Part shown: positions 12,113 to 27,200 of the stretch, one piece after another
Position numbering within the stretch: position 1 is the stretch's first letter
Layout: every line of letters begins with the position of its first letter
Source of the DNA: Sipunculus nudus
Lineage: Eukaryota; Annelida; Sipuncula; Golfingiida; Sipunculidae
DNA length: 64,000 nucleotides
Reading direction: 5' to 3'
Assembly (NCBI GenBank): GCA_026874595.1
Contig: CM049306.1
Span: 1,566,019-1,630,018, forward strand
Notes under the pieces: model-generated
Told to the model about the DNA's origin: nothing
What the model saw: only the letters and a program-made list of their open reading frames with translations
Database searches by the model: none
Program-made: the position numbers and the translations under genes

Positions 12113-12240
12113 ATGAGTGCTGATGAGACATTGGATCATGCCCAGTGTCAGCTTATGGCAAAATACGTAGAGCAGCTGACAACTAGCGGCCAGGCAGTCC
12201 TTGATGCCACCCAGATGAAGGGGTTCAAGAAGATCTGCAA
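12113..12240 (+). CDS. UVSSA: UVSSA coding exon 1
   Basis: The ATG at 12113 opens [20 protein letters not shown] and continues [23 protein letters not shown], the start of the VHS-like domain. Human UVSSA begins with a similar VEELTTSG...KKICK, so the start fits the family. The exon ends in phase 2 (AA of a Lys codon) at GT in 12241. A possible 3' splice site (TTTTGCAG) lies near 12039-12046, so the 5' UTR may include an upstream non-coding exon. The 31-bp minisatellite of intron 1 begins only 2-5 bases after this exon. Confidence 0.92.
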
Positions 12241-15200
12241 GTATGTACAAAACATTGTATACAGGTATTAAAGGTCTACAAATCAGTGTATACAGGTATT
12301 AAAGGTCTACAAATCATTGTATACAGGTATTAAAGGTCTACAAATCAGTGTATACAGGTGTTAAAGGTCTACAAATCAGTGTATACAGGTATTAAAGGTC
12401 TACAAATCAGTGTATACAGGTATTAAAGGTCTACAAATCAGTGTATACAGGTATTAAAGGTCTAGAAAACATAGTATACAGATATTAAAGGTCTAGAAAA
12501 CATTGTATACAGGTATTAAAGGTCTAGAAAACATTGTATACAGGTATTAAAGGTCTAGAAAACATTGTATACAGGTATTCAAGGTCTACAAATCATTGTA
12601 TACAGGTATTCAAGGTCTACAAATCATTGTATACAGGTATTCAAGGTCTACAAATCATTGTATACAGGTATTAAAGGTCTAGAAAACATAGTATACAGGT
12701 ATTCAAGGTCTAGAAAACATAGTATACAGGTATTCAAGGTCTAGAAAACATAGTATACAGGTATTCAAGGTCTAGAAAACATAGTATACAGGTATTCAAG
12801 GTCTAGAAAACATAGTATACAGGTATTCAAGGTCTAGAAAACATAGTATACAGGTATTAAAGGTCTAGAAAACATAGAATACAGGTATTAAAGGTCTAGA
12901 AAACATAGTATACAGGTATTAAAGGTCTAGAAAACATAGTATACAGGTATTAAAGGTCTAGAAAACATAGTATACAGGTATTAAAGGTCTAGAAAACATT
13001 GTATACAGGTATTAAAGGCCTAGAAAACATTGTATACAGGTATTAAAGGTCTAGAAAACATAGTATACAGGTATTAAAGGTCTAGAAAACATTGTATACA
13101 GGTATTAAAGGTCTAGAAAACATAGTATACAGGTATTAAAGGTCTAGAAAACATAGTATACAGGTATTCTAGAAAACATAGTATACAGGTATTAAAGGTC
13201 TAGAAAACATAGTATACAGATATTAAAGGTCTACAAATCATAGTATACAGGTATAAAAGGTCTACAAATCATAGTATACAGGTATTCAAGGTCTACAAAT
13301 CATTGTATACAGGTATTAAAGGTCTAGAAAACATTGTATACAGATATTAAAGGTCTAGAAAACATAGTATACAGGTATTAAAGGTCTAGAAAATATTGTA
13401 TACAGGTATTCAAGGTCTACAAATCATTGTATACAGATATTCAAGGTCTAGAAAACATAGTATACAGGTATTCAAGGTCTACAAATCATTGTATACAGGT
13501 ATTAAAGGTCTACAAAACATAGTATACAGGTATTAAAGGTCTAGAAAACATTGTATACAGGTATTAAAGGTCTAGAAAACATAGTTTACAGGTATTAAAG
13601 GTCTAGAAAACATTGTATACAGGTATTAAAGATCTAGAAAACATTGTACACAGGTATTAAAGGTCTGGAAATCATTGTATACAGGTATTCAAGGTCTACA
13701 AATCATTGTATACAGGTATTCAAGGTCTACAAATCATTGTATACAGGTATTCAAGGTCTAGAAAACATAGTATACAGGTATTCAAGGTCTAGAAAACATA
13801 GTATACAGGTATTCAAGGTCTAGAAAACATAGTATACAGGTATTCAAGGTCTAGAAAACATAGTATACAGGTATTCAAGGTCTAGAAAACATAGTATACA
13901 GGTATTCAAGGTCTAGAAAACATAGTATACAGGTATTAAAGGTCTAGAAAACATAGTATACAGGTATTAAAGGTCTAGAAAACATAGTATACAGGTATTA
14001 AAGGTCTAGAAAACATAGTATACAGCTATTAAAGGTCTAGAAAACATAGTATACAGGTATTCAAGGTCTAGAAAACATAGTATACAGGTATTCAAGGTCT
14101 AGAAAGCATAGTATACAGGTATTCAAGGTCTAGAAAACATAGTATACAGGTATTCAAGGTCTAGAAAACATTGTATACAGGTATTCAAGGTCTAGAAATC
14201 ATTGTATACAGGTATTCAAGGTCTAGAAAACATAGTATACAGGTATTCAAGGTCTAGTAAACATAGTATACAGGTATTAAAGGTCTACAAATCATAGTAT
14301 ACAGGTATTCAAGGTCTACAAATCATAGTATACAGGTATTCAAGGTCTACAAATCATTGTATACAGGTATTCAAGGTCTACAAATCATTGTATACAGGTA
14401 TTCAAGGTCTACAAATCATTGTATACAGGTATTCAAGGTCTACAAATCATTGTATACAGGTATTCAAGGCCTACAAATCATTGTATACAGGTATTCAAGG
14501 CCTAGAAAACATTGTATACAGGTATTCAAGGCCTAGAAAACATTGTATACAGGTATTCAAGGTCTAGAAAACATTGTATACAGGTATTCAAGGTCTAGAA
14601 AACATTGTATACAGGTATTCAAGGTCTAGAAAACATTGTATACAGGTATTCAAGTTCTAGAAAACATTGTATACAGGTATTCAAGTTCTAGAAAACATTG
14701 TATACAGGTATTAAAGGCCTACAAATCATTGTATACAGGTATTAAAGGCCTACAAATCATTGTATACAGGTCTTCAAGGTCTAGAAAACATTGTATACAG
14801 GTCTTCAAGGTCTAGAAAACATTGTATACAGGTCTTCAAGGTCTAGAAAACATTGTATACCGGTCTTCAAGGTCTAGAAAACATTGTATACAGGTCTTCA
14901 AGGTCTAGAAAACATTGTATACAGGTCTTCAAGGTCTAGAAAACATTGTATACAGGTCTTCAAGGTCTAGAAAACATTGTATACAGGTCTTCAAGGTCTA
15001 CAAATCATTGTATACAGGTATTCAAGGTCTACAAATCATTGTATACAGGTATTCAAGGTCTACAAATCATTGTATACAGGTATTCAAGGTCTACAAATCA
15101 TTGTATACAGGTATTCAAGGTCTACAAATCATTGTATACAGGTATTCAAGGTCTACAAATCATTGTATACAGGTATTCAAGGTCTACAAATCATTGTATA

Positions 15201-18200
15201 CAGGTATTCAAGGTCTACAAATCATTGTATACAGGTATTCAAGGTCTACAAATCATTGTATACAGGTATTCAAGGTCTACAAATCATTGTATACAGGTAT
15301 TCAAGGTCTACAAATCATTGTATACAGGTATTCAAGGTCTACAAAACATTGTATGCAGGTATTCAAGGTCTACAAAACATTGTATGCAGGTATTCAAGGT
15401 CTACAAAACATTGTATGCAGGTATTCAAGGTCTACAAAACATTGTATGCAGGTATTAAAGGTCTACAAAACATTGTATGCAGGTATTAAAGGTTTACAAA
15501 TCATTGTATGCAGGTATTAAAGGTCTGCAAAACATTGTATAAAGGTATTAAAGGTCTACTAACTAAAGATAATCCCTCGATCCTTTTATAATAATAAGAC
15601 AGAAAATGTCCATTGCAAATGGGTTGTTTGTTTTGTTTATATCTATATGTGGGGGGGGGGGGGGCACCAAAATAATCAAAATGCATTCCACAAGGACATC
15701 TGGTGGCAAGTCAGATGAACTCTTTTGCAAAGAGCATTTTGCAGCCGGTGACATTTCAGTTTTGGCTTATATGCAATCAACCACCTTAGGTTACATGGTT
15801 TATCCATTTGTCAACATTACTGTGTTAAGTAACAGCTTGTAGATAAACTTAGGTTACATGGTTCGTCCATTTGTCAGCATTACTGTATTTAGTAACAGCT
15901 TGTAGATAAACTTAAGTTACATGGTTTATCTGTTTGTCAGCAATACTGTGTTTAGTAAAAGCTTGTAGATAAAAGTAGGTTACCTGGTTTATCTGTAAGT
16001 CAGCATTACTATGTTTAGTAATAGCTTGTACAAAAAAATTAAGTGACATGGTTTATCCATTTGTCAGCATTACGGTGATTAGTAACAGCTTGAAGATAAA
16101 CAAGCTCAGACATCCATCACAGAGGTGTTATAAGAACTTTTCTTAACAAGAATTACCTAGAGATCATTAATGTGTACCGAGGGTACAAGCTCAGACATCC
16201 ATCACAGAGGTGTTATAAGAACTTTTCTTAACAAGAATTACCTAGAGTTCATTAATGTGTACCGAGGGTACAAGCTCAGACATCCATCACAGAGGTGTTA
16301 TAAGAACTTTTCTTAACAAGAATTACCTAGAGTTCATTAATGTGTACTGAGGGTACAAGCTCAGACATCCATCACAGAGGTGTTATAAGAACTTTTCTTA
16401 ACAAGAATTACCTAGAGTTCATTAATGTGTACCGAGGGTACAAGCTCAGACATCCATCACAGAGGTGTTATAAGAACTTTTTTTAACAAGAATTACCTTG
16501 AGTTCATTAATGTGTACCGAGGGTACAAGCTCAGACATCCATCACAGAGGTGTTATAAGAACTTTTCTTAACAAGAATTACCTAGAGTTCATTAATGTGT
16601 ACCGAGGGTACAAGCTCAGACATCCATCACAGAGGTGTTATAAGAACTTTTCTTAACAAGAATTACCTAGAGTTCATTAATGTGTACCAAGGGTACAAGC
16701 TCAGACATCCATCACAGAGGTGTTATAAGAACTTTTCTTAACAAGAATTACCTAGAGTTCATTAATGTGTACCGAGGGTACAAGCTCAGACATCCATCAC
16801 AGAGGTGTTATAAGAACTTTTCTTAACAAGAATTACCTAGAGTTCATTAATGTGTACCGAGGGTACAAGCTCAGACATCCATCACAGAGGTGTTATAAGA
16901 ACTTTTCTTAACAAGAATTACCTAGAGTTCATTAATGTGTACCGAGGGTACAAGCTCAGACATCCATCACAGAGGTGTTATAAGAACTTTTCTTAACAAG
17001 AATTACCTAGAGTTCATTAATGTGTACCGAGGGTACAAGCTCAGACATCCATCACAGAGGTGTTATAAGAACTTTTCTTAACAAGAATTACCTAGAGTTC
17101 ATTAATGTGTACCGAGGGTACAAGCTCAGACATCCATCACAGAGGTGTTATAAGAACTTTTCTTAACAAGAATTACCTAGAGTTCATTAATGTGTACCGA
17201 GGGTACAAGCTCAGACATCCATCACAGAGGTGTTATAAGAACTTTTCTTAACAAGAATTACCTAGAGTTCATTAATGTGTACCGTGGGTACAAGCTCAGA
17301 CATCCATCACAGAGGTGTTATAAGAACTTTTCTTAACAAGAATTACCTAGAGTTCATTAATGTGTACCGAGGGTACAAGCTCAGACATCCATCACAGAGG
17401 TGTTATAAGAACTTTTCTTAACAAGAATTACCTAGAGTTCATTAATGTGTACCGAGGGTACAAGCTCAGACATCCATCACAGAGGTGTTATAAGAACTTT
17501 TCTTAACAAGAATTACCTAGAGTTCATTAATGTGTACCGAGGGTACAAGCTCAGACATCCATCACAGAGGTGTTATAAGAACTTTTCTTAACAAGAATTA
17601 CCTAGAGTTCATTAATGTGTACCGAGGGTACAAGCTCAGACATCCATCACAGAGGTGTTATAAGAACTTTTCTTAACAAGAATTACCTAGAGTTCATTAA
17701 TGTGTACCGAGGGTACAAGCTCAGACATCCATCACAGAGGTGTTATAAGAAGTTCATTAATGTGTACCGAGGGTACAAGCTCAGACATCCATCACAGAGG
17801 TGTTATAAGAAGTTCATTAATGTGTACCGAGGGTACACCAGAAATCAGTAAATTCCTTAGTAAATGAAGGTGAATAACTTACAAATATAAACATTTATAT
17901 ACATTGTGTAAAGTCCATTTATTTTCTACCAGACCATTTAATTATCAGTGAATTTTTAGACGATGTCTCTAAATGTGTATTCATAACAAAGTCCCCCTGG
18001 TATGATATATTGAAATGATAAATCCACATTTACATTTATGTGTGCAGCTTTGACACTCACTGTCTAATTACATTTTTAGCTCAGCTGACTATTAGTCAGT
18101 TGAAGCTAGAGACTTTTTTCAGGGATATAACTTTATTTAATAAAGATTCAAATGTATACCCTAAATTAGATCTGAATTTTGCACATTTTTTAAGTTATTA

Positions 18201-21200
18201 GCATAAACATAAAATCAGTACCTTTAAATTTTACCCAACTTTGTCCATGGCACATACCTTTGGATTTAATTTTCACAGCATACACAAATAACGATTTTAA
18301 TCTGTTAAAATCTCAAATTTGAAAATAAAAGCTAAAAATTAGGCTAGTTATTGAATTTTGATTTTGAGTCTCATATTCACTGGCATTGCGAAATACAGCC
18401 AGCCCACTTCTGGTCACTGGAGATCAGCTGTGCCAGGGTACCTGATTTGTCATGGGTCACTGGGGGAGATCCCCTGCTGTGGCAGGTGTACAGTTATTCT
18501 CATCACCACCCACCCACCTAGTGTTAAGCAGTAATTGTTAATGTTTGAACTGTATTTCCTTAATTTTAATGTTGTTTCCACCCTAAATACAAAACATATT
18601 TTGAATTAGTAATTCAAGGAGTAATCCATAAGATGCCATATGGTAATGTAGCATTGTAAAAGCTATTAATTTTCTATTAAATAATTTGAGGAAATCAGAA
18701 TATAATTAAACCTATCAGTATGCATAATTTGATAATGTATGAGCCAAATTATGGATAAATAGTGGTGCAATTTAAAATTGTGAATTCTAAATCAAATGTT
18801 ATTTTCAGATATTTATTGTTTTTCAAATTTATAAAATTTTTGTCTTTAAAAAAATAAATACATCTGTGTGCATAATGTGATGTTATCTGACCAAATTATT
18901 AGTAAATGTAGATGCAGTTTAGAATTGTGAATCAACTTATATATTCAGTTATATATGTTATATTGCAAATGTATAAAATTTATAAACTTGATCAAAGAAA
19001 TAAGTATATTTTGCATTTGCTAAAATTTAAAAAAATTCAGCTGAGCGATGTGATCTGTGGGTCCCTTGTTTCATTTTGTTATATGGTATTTTAGTGTATG
19101 TTTGTGACTCCTCAGGAAATCTGACAGTTATGTGAAGCAGGCGTACCATCTCCTTATGTGCCAGCTAGAGAAAGACCACGCTGAGATCCGTCTGTCTGCC
19201 CTCCTCATGGTGGATGAACTATTCAACAGATCCCATTGCTTTCGAACCATGATGCTGGCAAACTTTCAGAATTTTCTTGATGTGACGGTTGGTATGTATC
19301 ATGTGTCATTCACTCAGCATACTTTCAATCATGCTGAGCATAAGCAATTGCCTTGTGTCTGTCATACTTCTGGCTGTTTGTCTGTACATCTGTTTACAAT
19401 GTACAAGTGGTGATTATTTGAACTAGAAACTTCTAATGTAACATCCAGATTGGTCTTGAAAAATCTCCTTGGAGCCTAACATTATGTCACAGTTACCTGT
19501 ATTCTTCAAGGTATAGGGTAGTTTGCACATCTTAACTTTTTGTAAAAGTTGATACAAAAGCTCCAATATCTCATTGTATCAGCCAAAACAAATTTTTTTT
19601 TAATGTTTTTGACCGGGTTCCGCCTCCGCCACGTTTGTTTCTATAGAACTCCTCTGAGACTACTGGATGGATTTTTTCGAAACTTACACCAATTATCGGG
19701 TTACATGTGAACTGGGGCCTATCCAATTTGCGTTGACCTCTTACCTTTCTTCTCTGCCCAGCGTCCATTTGTGCATCTGTTTCCACATATAAACCCACAT
19801 ATCTCGGGAAATGTTTGACCAATCAGGAAAAAAATTTTGTACAAATGTAGCCCTTGGATAGCTTTATAATATACACAAATATGGTGGCCCCACCTGCAAC
19901 CATATTTGCACAGTATCCATCTGTTTGTCTACCTTGGGTTAAAATCACTCATATCTCCGCAATGGTTTGACTAATTCACCTGAAATTTGGCATGCGTATA
20001 CATCCTGGATAGCTTGCTTGATTTTATGACAGTAGGCACCACCTACATTCACGTTCACGCTGCAGACATCCAACCTCATATCTCAGGAACCGTTTTTCCG
20101 ATTGGGCCAAAATTTTGCAAGTGTAAAGATCTTACATAGCTCTTTATCACAGCAAAACAGGTGGCGCCATCTGCAACCATATTTGCACAGCGTCCTTCTG
20201 TTTGTCTGCCATAGGATAAAATCACTCATAACTTGGCATTGGTTTGACATATCTGCCTAAAATTTTGCAGGTTTATACATCCAGGACAGCTTTCTTGATT
20301 TTATGACAGGTGGTGCCACCTACATTTTAGTTTACGCTGCAGACATCCAAGCTCATATCTCAGGAACAGTTTGACGAATTGGGCCAAAATTTTGCAAGTG
20401 TATAGATCTCACATAGCTCTTTATCATACGCAAAACAGGTTGTGCCATCTGCAACCATATTTGCACAGCGTCCTTCTGTTTGTCTGCCATAGGATAAAAT
20501 CACTCACATCTCAGTAGTGGTTTGACTTATCTGCCTAAAATTTTGCGTGTTTATACATCTAGGTTAGCTTTCTTGATTTTTTTGGCAGGTGGCGCCACCT
20601 ACATACACATTTCAGCTGCAGTCATCCATGCTAATATGCAACACACCTCACTCTATTTCCCCTTGACACTAAATCCATGCCTCATTTTACCCGTTCCACT
20701 CTGATTTTGGTGGATACACGTAGTCACTTGTGGACTACCCGTATTCTAGTTTTATCTATAGATTGTCTTGAATCTTGCTTTGTTTATTGATCATGTGAAG
20801 TTTCAGGCTGATATTACCACTTATATGTTTATCAGTTTTACATATATTTTCTCTGTTTTTGACACCATCAGATGACAGCAAATAAGTCAGTTTCACAGAT
20901 ATGGTTTCACTAGTGGCACTATATGTATTTGATATTATTTTTGCATATTTTGACTGGTATTCTGTAGACCATCCAGTGATAGCATTCTTGTCAGATTCTC
21001 AGTTCTAGGTTCATCCTGGTGTGCTTGTTTATCATGACTAGTTTTATCAGGTAATAGTGACTAGTGACACCGTCTCATTATTCATCATTTTCATCTGTGG
21101 TCATTTCAGAAATACATAAATACGTGCCATCACTAAAATGAACTCTGTCTAAAAAGAATTATTTTGGGATCGGCAAGCAGCAGTCCTGTGACATATAATA

Positions 21201-24200
21201 CTAGGATCTTCTTTGCATCATGGATGAGTAGTCTGGTCTCATGTACAATGTCTGGTCTAAAGTTTTTGTACTGTTACAGTAAACTGAATGGATGAAAGCT
21301 TTTGTTCAGGAATGCCAATATATTAATTACATTATTATCATATCAGACTAAGGCTACGTTTAAATCCTTTATTGTATCCCCAGACAAAGTAGGGGGATAC
21401 TATGATTTTATGTTGATCCCACTGCCTCAGATAAATCTTGTTTGCCAGTAATTGAAAAAATATTCCACCAGTCTTTACCAAACTTGACATGTGCATAAAT
21501 ATGGATAGGAGGACAAAGCCTTTTTAAAAATGGGGTCATGACCTTTACTAGAAGAGTGACCTTGACCTTGAATAGGTCTATTTTTGGGATAATCACGCAA
21601 ATTCTTAAATATTATAAGAAATCTTGCATGGATTGATCCCAAATGATGCATATACAGAGATATGGGTGATGGGATGACATATATTTAAATTGGGGCCATA
21701 ACTTTTCCTATGAGAGTGGCCTTGACCTTTAATATTTCACACAAACTCTTAAATATCTCAATAAGAGATGCATGGACTGATCCAAAAATCAAATTGACTG
21801 AAGATCTTGAATAGCTTTGTTTTCTGCGGAAGACATGGCACCACCTTTTGTCCTATTCTTATTTTTGCGTCTTTTAATACCCCCATCATCGCCACTTGAC
21901 ATTACTGTGAGCATTATAAGTAAGAAAACTAATAGACAGATTTCTTTCATATTATGTGTGGCTGATCCACCTTGGGTGAGTTGACCAGAGTCTTTAAGGA
22001 CACGTAGAGTGTTTACAGTATATGTTTTGGGAAGAAGAAAGATATTAGGATGTAGTGGCCAGAGTGAAATAAGTCATTATCGCAAGAGAGAGGGAATGTT
22101 TCTAAGAAACAGCTAGAAATGGATGGAAAGAGCGGACTGTTAACCAGTTGACTAGCTGTGAGGACACCCCAGTGAGTGGGGAACCTATGTAGTATTGGTG
22201 ATCCAGGCTGGATTGTCATCTAGGGCCCCAGTTTAGAATGGGATTGTAATTGCCATTTGGTTGAGTTAAATATGGCCGCCGACCCTGGTACCACAGAAAT
22301 CGGTGTTGACCTAGTGTCCATTTCTTCCATCATTAGGTCCCCCTAACTTGTAAATATATTATCTTTTACTGTCAAGAAGGATTTTAAAACCTACTTTTGG
22401 ATGTTGTGATGATTATTGGTGATTGAGTGTACAGTTACGTGTAACAAGTTTGTCATCAGTTCCCTCGAACCCCCAAGTAAGAACCTGTGGAGCGTTGGAC
22501 TGAAGAGCCCTGGATGCTACATTATGCATATTGTCACATGGCATAGTTGTTGTTATATTATCTTGGTGACTTCAAAGAGCAAGTCCTTCAAACTTTAACA
22601 CATAATTTATTCTGTTGAACATAACACTACAGCTTCACAGTTGAACAATACAGATATTTTAGTGCATCAAAATGCACTTGGCACTGAATAAACTATGAGA
22701 CTACATACATGATTCAATGAATGACCAACAATTATCTTAGAAAAACATTATCTTGGCTATATTATTGGTATAACAATTTTCTGTTTAAAACAAAGTCCAT
22801 TTGAGTTGCTTAGTGTCCAGAAACTATGAAAATACCAGTACTTGAGGATTATCTTTCTTCTTTTTGGTTCCTCTGCAGGATTGTGGGGTTTTCTCAGGAT
22901 TCCCATCCATCTTCGGGCAGATGTTGTGGTTCTCTGGGGAATTATCTTGGTAGAGCTCACACTTGGCTAGTTTGAGGATACGTGACCTTAGCATCTTGAG
23001 AAAGAATGCTAAACCACTGTTGTCCACCATATGTCACATGGCATAGTTGTTGTTATATTATCTTGGTGACTTCAAAGAATAAGTCCTTCAAACTTTAACA
23101 CATAATTTATTCTGTTGAACATAACACTACAGCTTCAAAGTTGAACAATACAGATGCTGGTCCCTGTTGACATTTTGGCTTACATTCCGGCTGAACATCA
23201 CAGATTCACAGATACTTAACAGAAGATAACAATCATAGGAGGTAGCTCTTGGATCACATCAGTGGTCATTACTTCTGCTGATATAAGTTGAGATGGAAGT
23301 CCATAACTTACTTAAATATTATTCCATGGTTGCAACCAGTTACATCTTAGTGTGCCACATGTCCACCGTATCCTACAAGGGTGGACAGAGATGCACAGGG
23401 TGCACACCTCTGTCTCCTATCTCTCTCTGTCCCCTATCACTGGGTTTCCAGTCCTTATAAACATATTAAACTGGTCATTATTTCTTTGATAACTATTCAA
23501 CTAGAATGCTTCGATTAACTCCTATAGCATAACTGGAACATCTCTCAGCCTGACTGGCACTACTCACAAAGGTGTGATTTTCTTTATAAGATTTATTGCC
23601 TTTACCTGAACTGCTAATTAGTACTGACCTAAGTGTCATCCTCCTTAAACATGGTTTGGCCTTCACTGAATTGCTAATTATACCTAAAGGCAATTAACCA
23701 TTTAGACACAGATTCAAAATTACAAAAATCTTCTGTACACTTTCTAACATTCACTACTACTTTATATAGGAATAAATTGGTTATAACACCTCTGTCACAA
23801 TATATATAAATATGGATTATGGAATGAGGTATATTTAAATTGGGGTCATGACCTTTACTATGAGAGTGGCCTTGACCTTGAATATTTCCATATTGGGAGA
23901 AAATCACACAAAATCTTAAATATCTCAATAAGGGATGCATGGATTGGTCCAAAAATCAATTGACTAAAGGTCTTCTATGGGTGACAGGTGGCGCCAACTT
24001 TTGTCCTTTTCTTGTTTTTGCGCCTTTTAATTCCCCTTTTATTGCCACTTGATTGTGAGCATTATAACTCAAAAACTAATGGACAGATTTCTTTCATATT
24101 ATGCATATACATGGATATGGGTTATAGGATGAGGTATATTTTAATTGGGATCATGACCTCTCTGATGAGAGTGGCCTTGACCTTGAATATTCCCATATTT

Positions 24201-27200
24201 GGTGAAAAATATTGTTTTTCAAGTTGACCTAAAGGTCAAATCTGTTAATATATAGGATACTTTCTTCCATGACTAGTGCCCTTAAGCCTCATTTTGAAGG
24301 TCACACCTGAAGAAACAATGGTGGCTTGCTAGGTGTCAGTATGTGCTTCTGAAGATGGGGCCCTATTCTTGAAGGGAAGAGGGTGAGGATTAATTGTCTG
24401 GGGATACTGTGGCACCACAATGTCTAGTTTATTTTGTTGTTTCCAGAGAATGATCCAAACAGGCCTCTTCCACCCCCAAAGGCTGCAGCTAAAACCCTCA
24501 AGTCCAAGTCCTACGAGGCAATACAACAATGGACAGACAAATACGGACAGGATTACAAGCAACTCTCACTGGCCTACAGTTACCTGAAAAACTGTAAAAA
24601 GGTAACAAGAATAGTAATATGCTGTTTACAAAAGTAACAGATTGTATGAAAATAATTCCTAATGACCCTTATCCCCAAAACACAGACTTCCCTTCACTTT
24701 TAAGATATGAAGTATAAATATCAGTTTGCTTTACTATTAGTGGAGTATAAATATCAGTTTGCTTGCGTATTAGAGGAATATAAATTTCAGTTTGCTAGAC
24801 TATTAGTGGAGTATAAATATCAGTTTGCTTGAGTATTAGTGGAGTATAAATATCAGTATGCTTGAGTATTAGTGGAGTATAAATATCAGTTTGCTTGAAT
24901 ATTAGTGGAGTATGAATATCAGTTTGCTTGACTATTAGTGGAGTATAAATATCAGTTTGCTTGAGTATTAGTGGAGTATGAATATCAGTAAGCTTGAGTA
25001 TTAGTGGAGTATGAATATCAGTTTGCTTGAGTATTAGTGGAGCATAAATATCAGTTTGCTTGACTATTAGTGGAGTATGAATATCAGTTTGCTGACTATT
25101 AGTGGAGTATGAATATCAGTAAGCTTGAGTATTAGTGGAGTATGAATATCAGTAAGCTTGAGTATTAGTGGAGTATGAATATCAGTTTGCTTGAGTATTA
25201 GTGGAGCATAAATATCAGTTTGCTTGACTATTAGTGGAGTATGAATATCAGTAAGCTTGAGTATTAGTGGAGCATAAATATCAGTTTGCTTGACTATTAG
25301 CCAAGTATGAATATCAGTTTGCTTGACTATTAGTGGAGTATGAATATCAGTAAGCTTGAGTATTAGTGGAGTATGAATATCAGTCTGCTTGACTATTAGT
25401 GGAGTATAAATATCAGTTTGCTTGACTATTAGTGGAGTATGAATATCAGTAAGCTTGAGTATTAGTGGAGTATGAATATCAGTAAGCTTGAGTATTAGTG
25501 GAGTATGAATATCAGTTTGCTTGAGTATTAGTGGAGCATAAATATCAGTTTGCTTGACTATTAGTGGAGCATGAATATCAGTTTGCTTGAGTATTAGTGG
25601 AGTATAAATATCAGTTTGCTTGACTATTAGTGGAGTATGAATATCAGTAAGCTTGAGTATTAGTGGAGTATGAATATCAGTAAGCTTGAGTATTAGTGGA
25701 GCATAAATATCAGTTTGCTTGACTATTAGCCAAGTATGAATATCAGTTTGCTTGAGTATTAGTGGAGTATAAATATCAGTTTGCATGAGTATTAGTGGAG
25801 TATGAATATCAGTTTGCTTGAGTATTAGTGGAGTATGAATATCAGTAAGCTTGAGTATTAATGGAGCATAAATATCAGTTTGCTTGACTATTAGCCAAGT
25901 ATAAATATCAGTAAGCTTGAGTATTAGTGCTGTGTGTTTGCTATGATACATGCAGTGTTTACCATATCCTTGGAAACGAGGAATATGACCCAAAGCAAAT
26001 AGCAGATTGTATGCCTACTAGTTGTCATATATGTTTTTTAGCTCAGCTGACTATAAGTCATCTGAGCTATAGTCGTGGTCCATTGTCCGTCGTCCATCCG
26101 TCAGCAGTCCGTCCGGATGTCCGTCCGTAAGACTGGCAAGTTTCGACACCATTGGACCTACAAATCTTAAATTCGGCATACAGTTAGATGTCCCCAAAAT
26201 CTCCTACCATGCTGAAAATTGGGTCAATAGGACTTCGTTCCTTCGAGATATTAAGGAAAAACCTCAATTTTTTATTAGAAATCTATTTTCACACTTCAGG
26301 ACTGCCAAATTTCAAAACCACTCATCTGGTTTTCTTCATATTTACCATAAATATTCCTCTATATAGTTCCTATGTTCATGCCAGAAATTAAGTCAGTATT
26401 ATTTAATTTAAAAAAGTTATTGGCCCAAACATAATGGACTTTGTAAAAAAATCAGGAAAGATATTTGGTCACTTAAGACCAAAAGCGTTAAAGGTAGGGA
26501 CTCTTTTTCAGTAACACAACTTTAATTAATCAAAATTTAATTGTATACCAAAAATTAGATCAAAATCGGTTAAATTTTTTTAAATATTGACAAAAATATA
26601 AAATTGGTACCTTAAATTTTAACCAACTTCGGCCACGGCACGTTTTTTTCCTGTAAGTACTGTGGATTTAATTTTCACAGCATGTACACATAAGGATTTA
26701 ATCTGTTAAAATCTGAATTTTAAAATAAAAGCTGCAAAATTAGGCTAGTTATTGAATTCTTTTTTAGGCTCTTGTTGTATTCCCTAACATTGTCAAGCAG
26801 TCCACTTTGATGACTGTAGGTCATTCAGTGCACATCTCTATGCTCCCCAGGCTGTTTGCATAATGTTAGATGTCCCCAAAATCTCCTACCATACCGAAAA
26901 TTGGGTCATTCCTTCGAGATATTAAGGAAAAACCTCCGTTTTCCATAAAAAAAGCCATTGTTACACTTCAAGGCTGCCTAATATCAGATCATATTTACTA
27001 TTCACATTCTTTCATACATTTTCTATGAACATACCAAAAATTAGGTCAGTATGGGGTATTATTTTGAAGTTATTGACCAAAATATAATGCAATTTTTAAA
27101 AAATCAGGAAATATATTTACTCACCTGAGTACTTACATGAGAAATGCTGAACCTAGAGACTATTTTTCAGGAATATAACTTTATTAATCTATGGTCATGT

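Larger units (their letters stand above)
21372..24429 (+). mobile_element. HINE family F with internal insert
   Basis: GTATCCCCAGACAA at 21374-21387 recurs inverted at 24394-24407. The right end has the hairpin TGTGGCACCACA and terminal CTAGTT (24424-24429). Internal cores with GAGAGTGGCCTTGACCTT recur (about 21710, 23860, 24170). Roughly 21960-23790 interrupts the cores and looks like separate inserted DNA. The 3' end is 17 nt from UVSSA exon 3. Confidence 0.65.

Noticed and set aside
14915-15520. 201-codon frame in the 31-bp array
   Set aside because: All three frames are open and encode the same repeat shifted, as expected for a 31-bp unit without stops.
12243-15560. CRISPR-like array (31-bp units)
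   Set aside because: Units are directly contiguous, with no unique spacers and no cas genes, in a eukaryotic intron.
19571-19822. 83-codon minus-strand ORF with a similar ORF at 51779-52000
   Set aside because: Similarity comes from the two copies of HINE family E. The frame is not otherwise supported and the element class is non-coding.
25067-25993. 308-codon minus-strand frame of 11-residue repeats
   Set aside because: By-product of the 33-bp array in intron 3.
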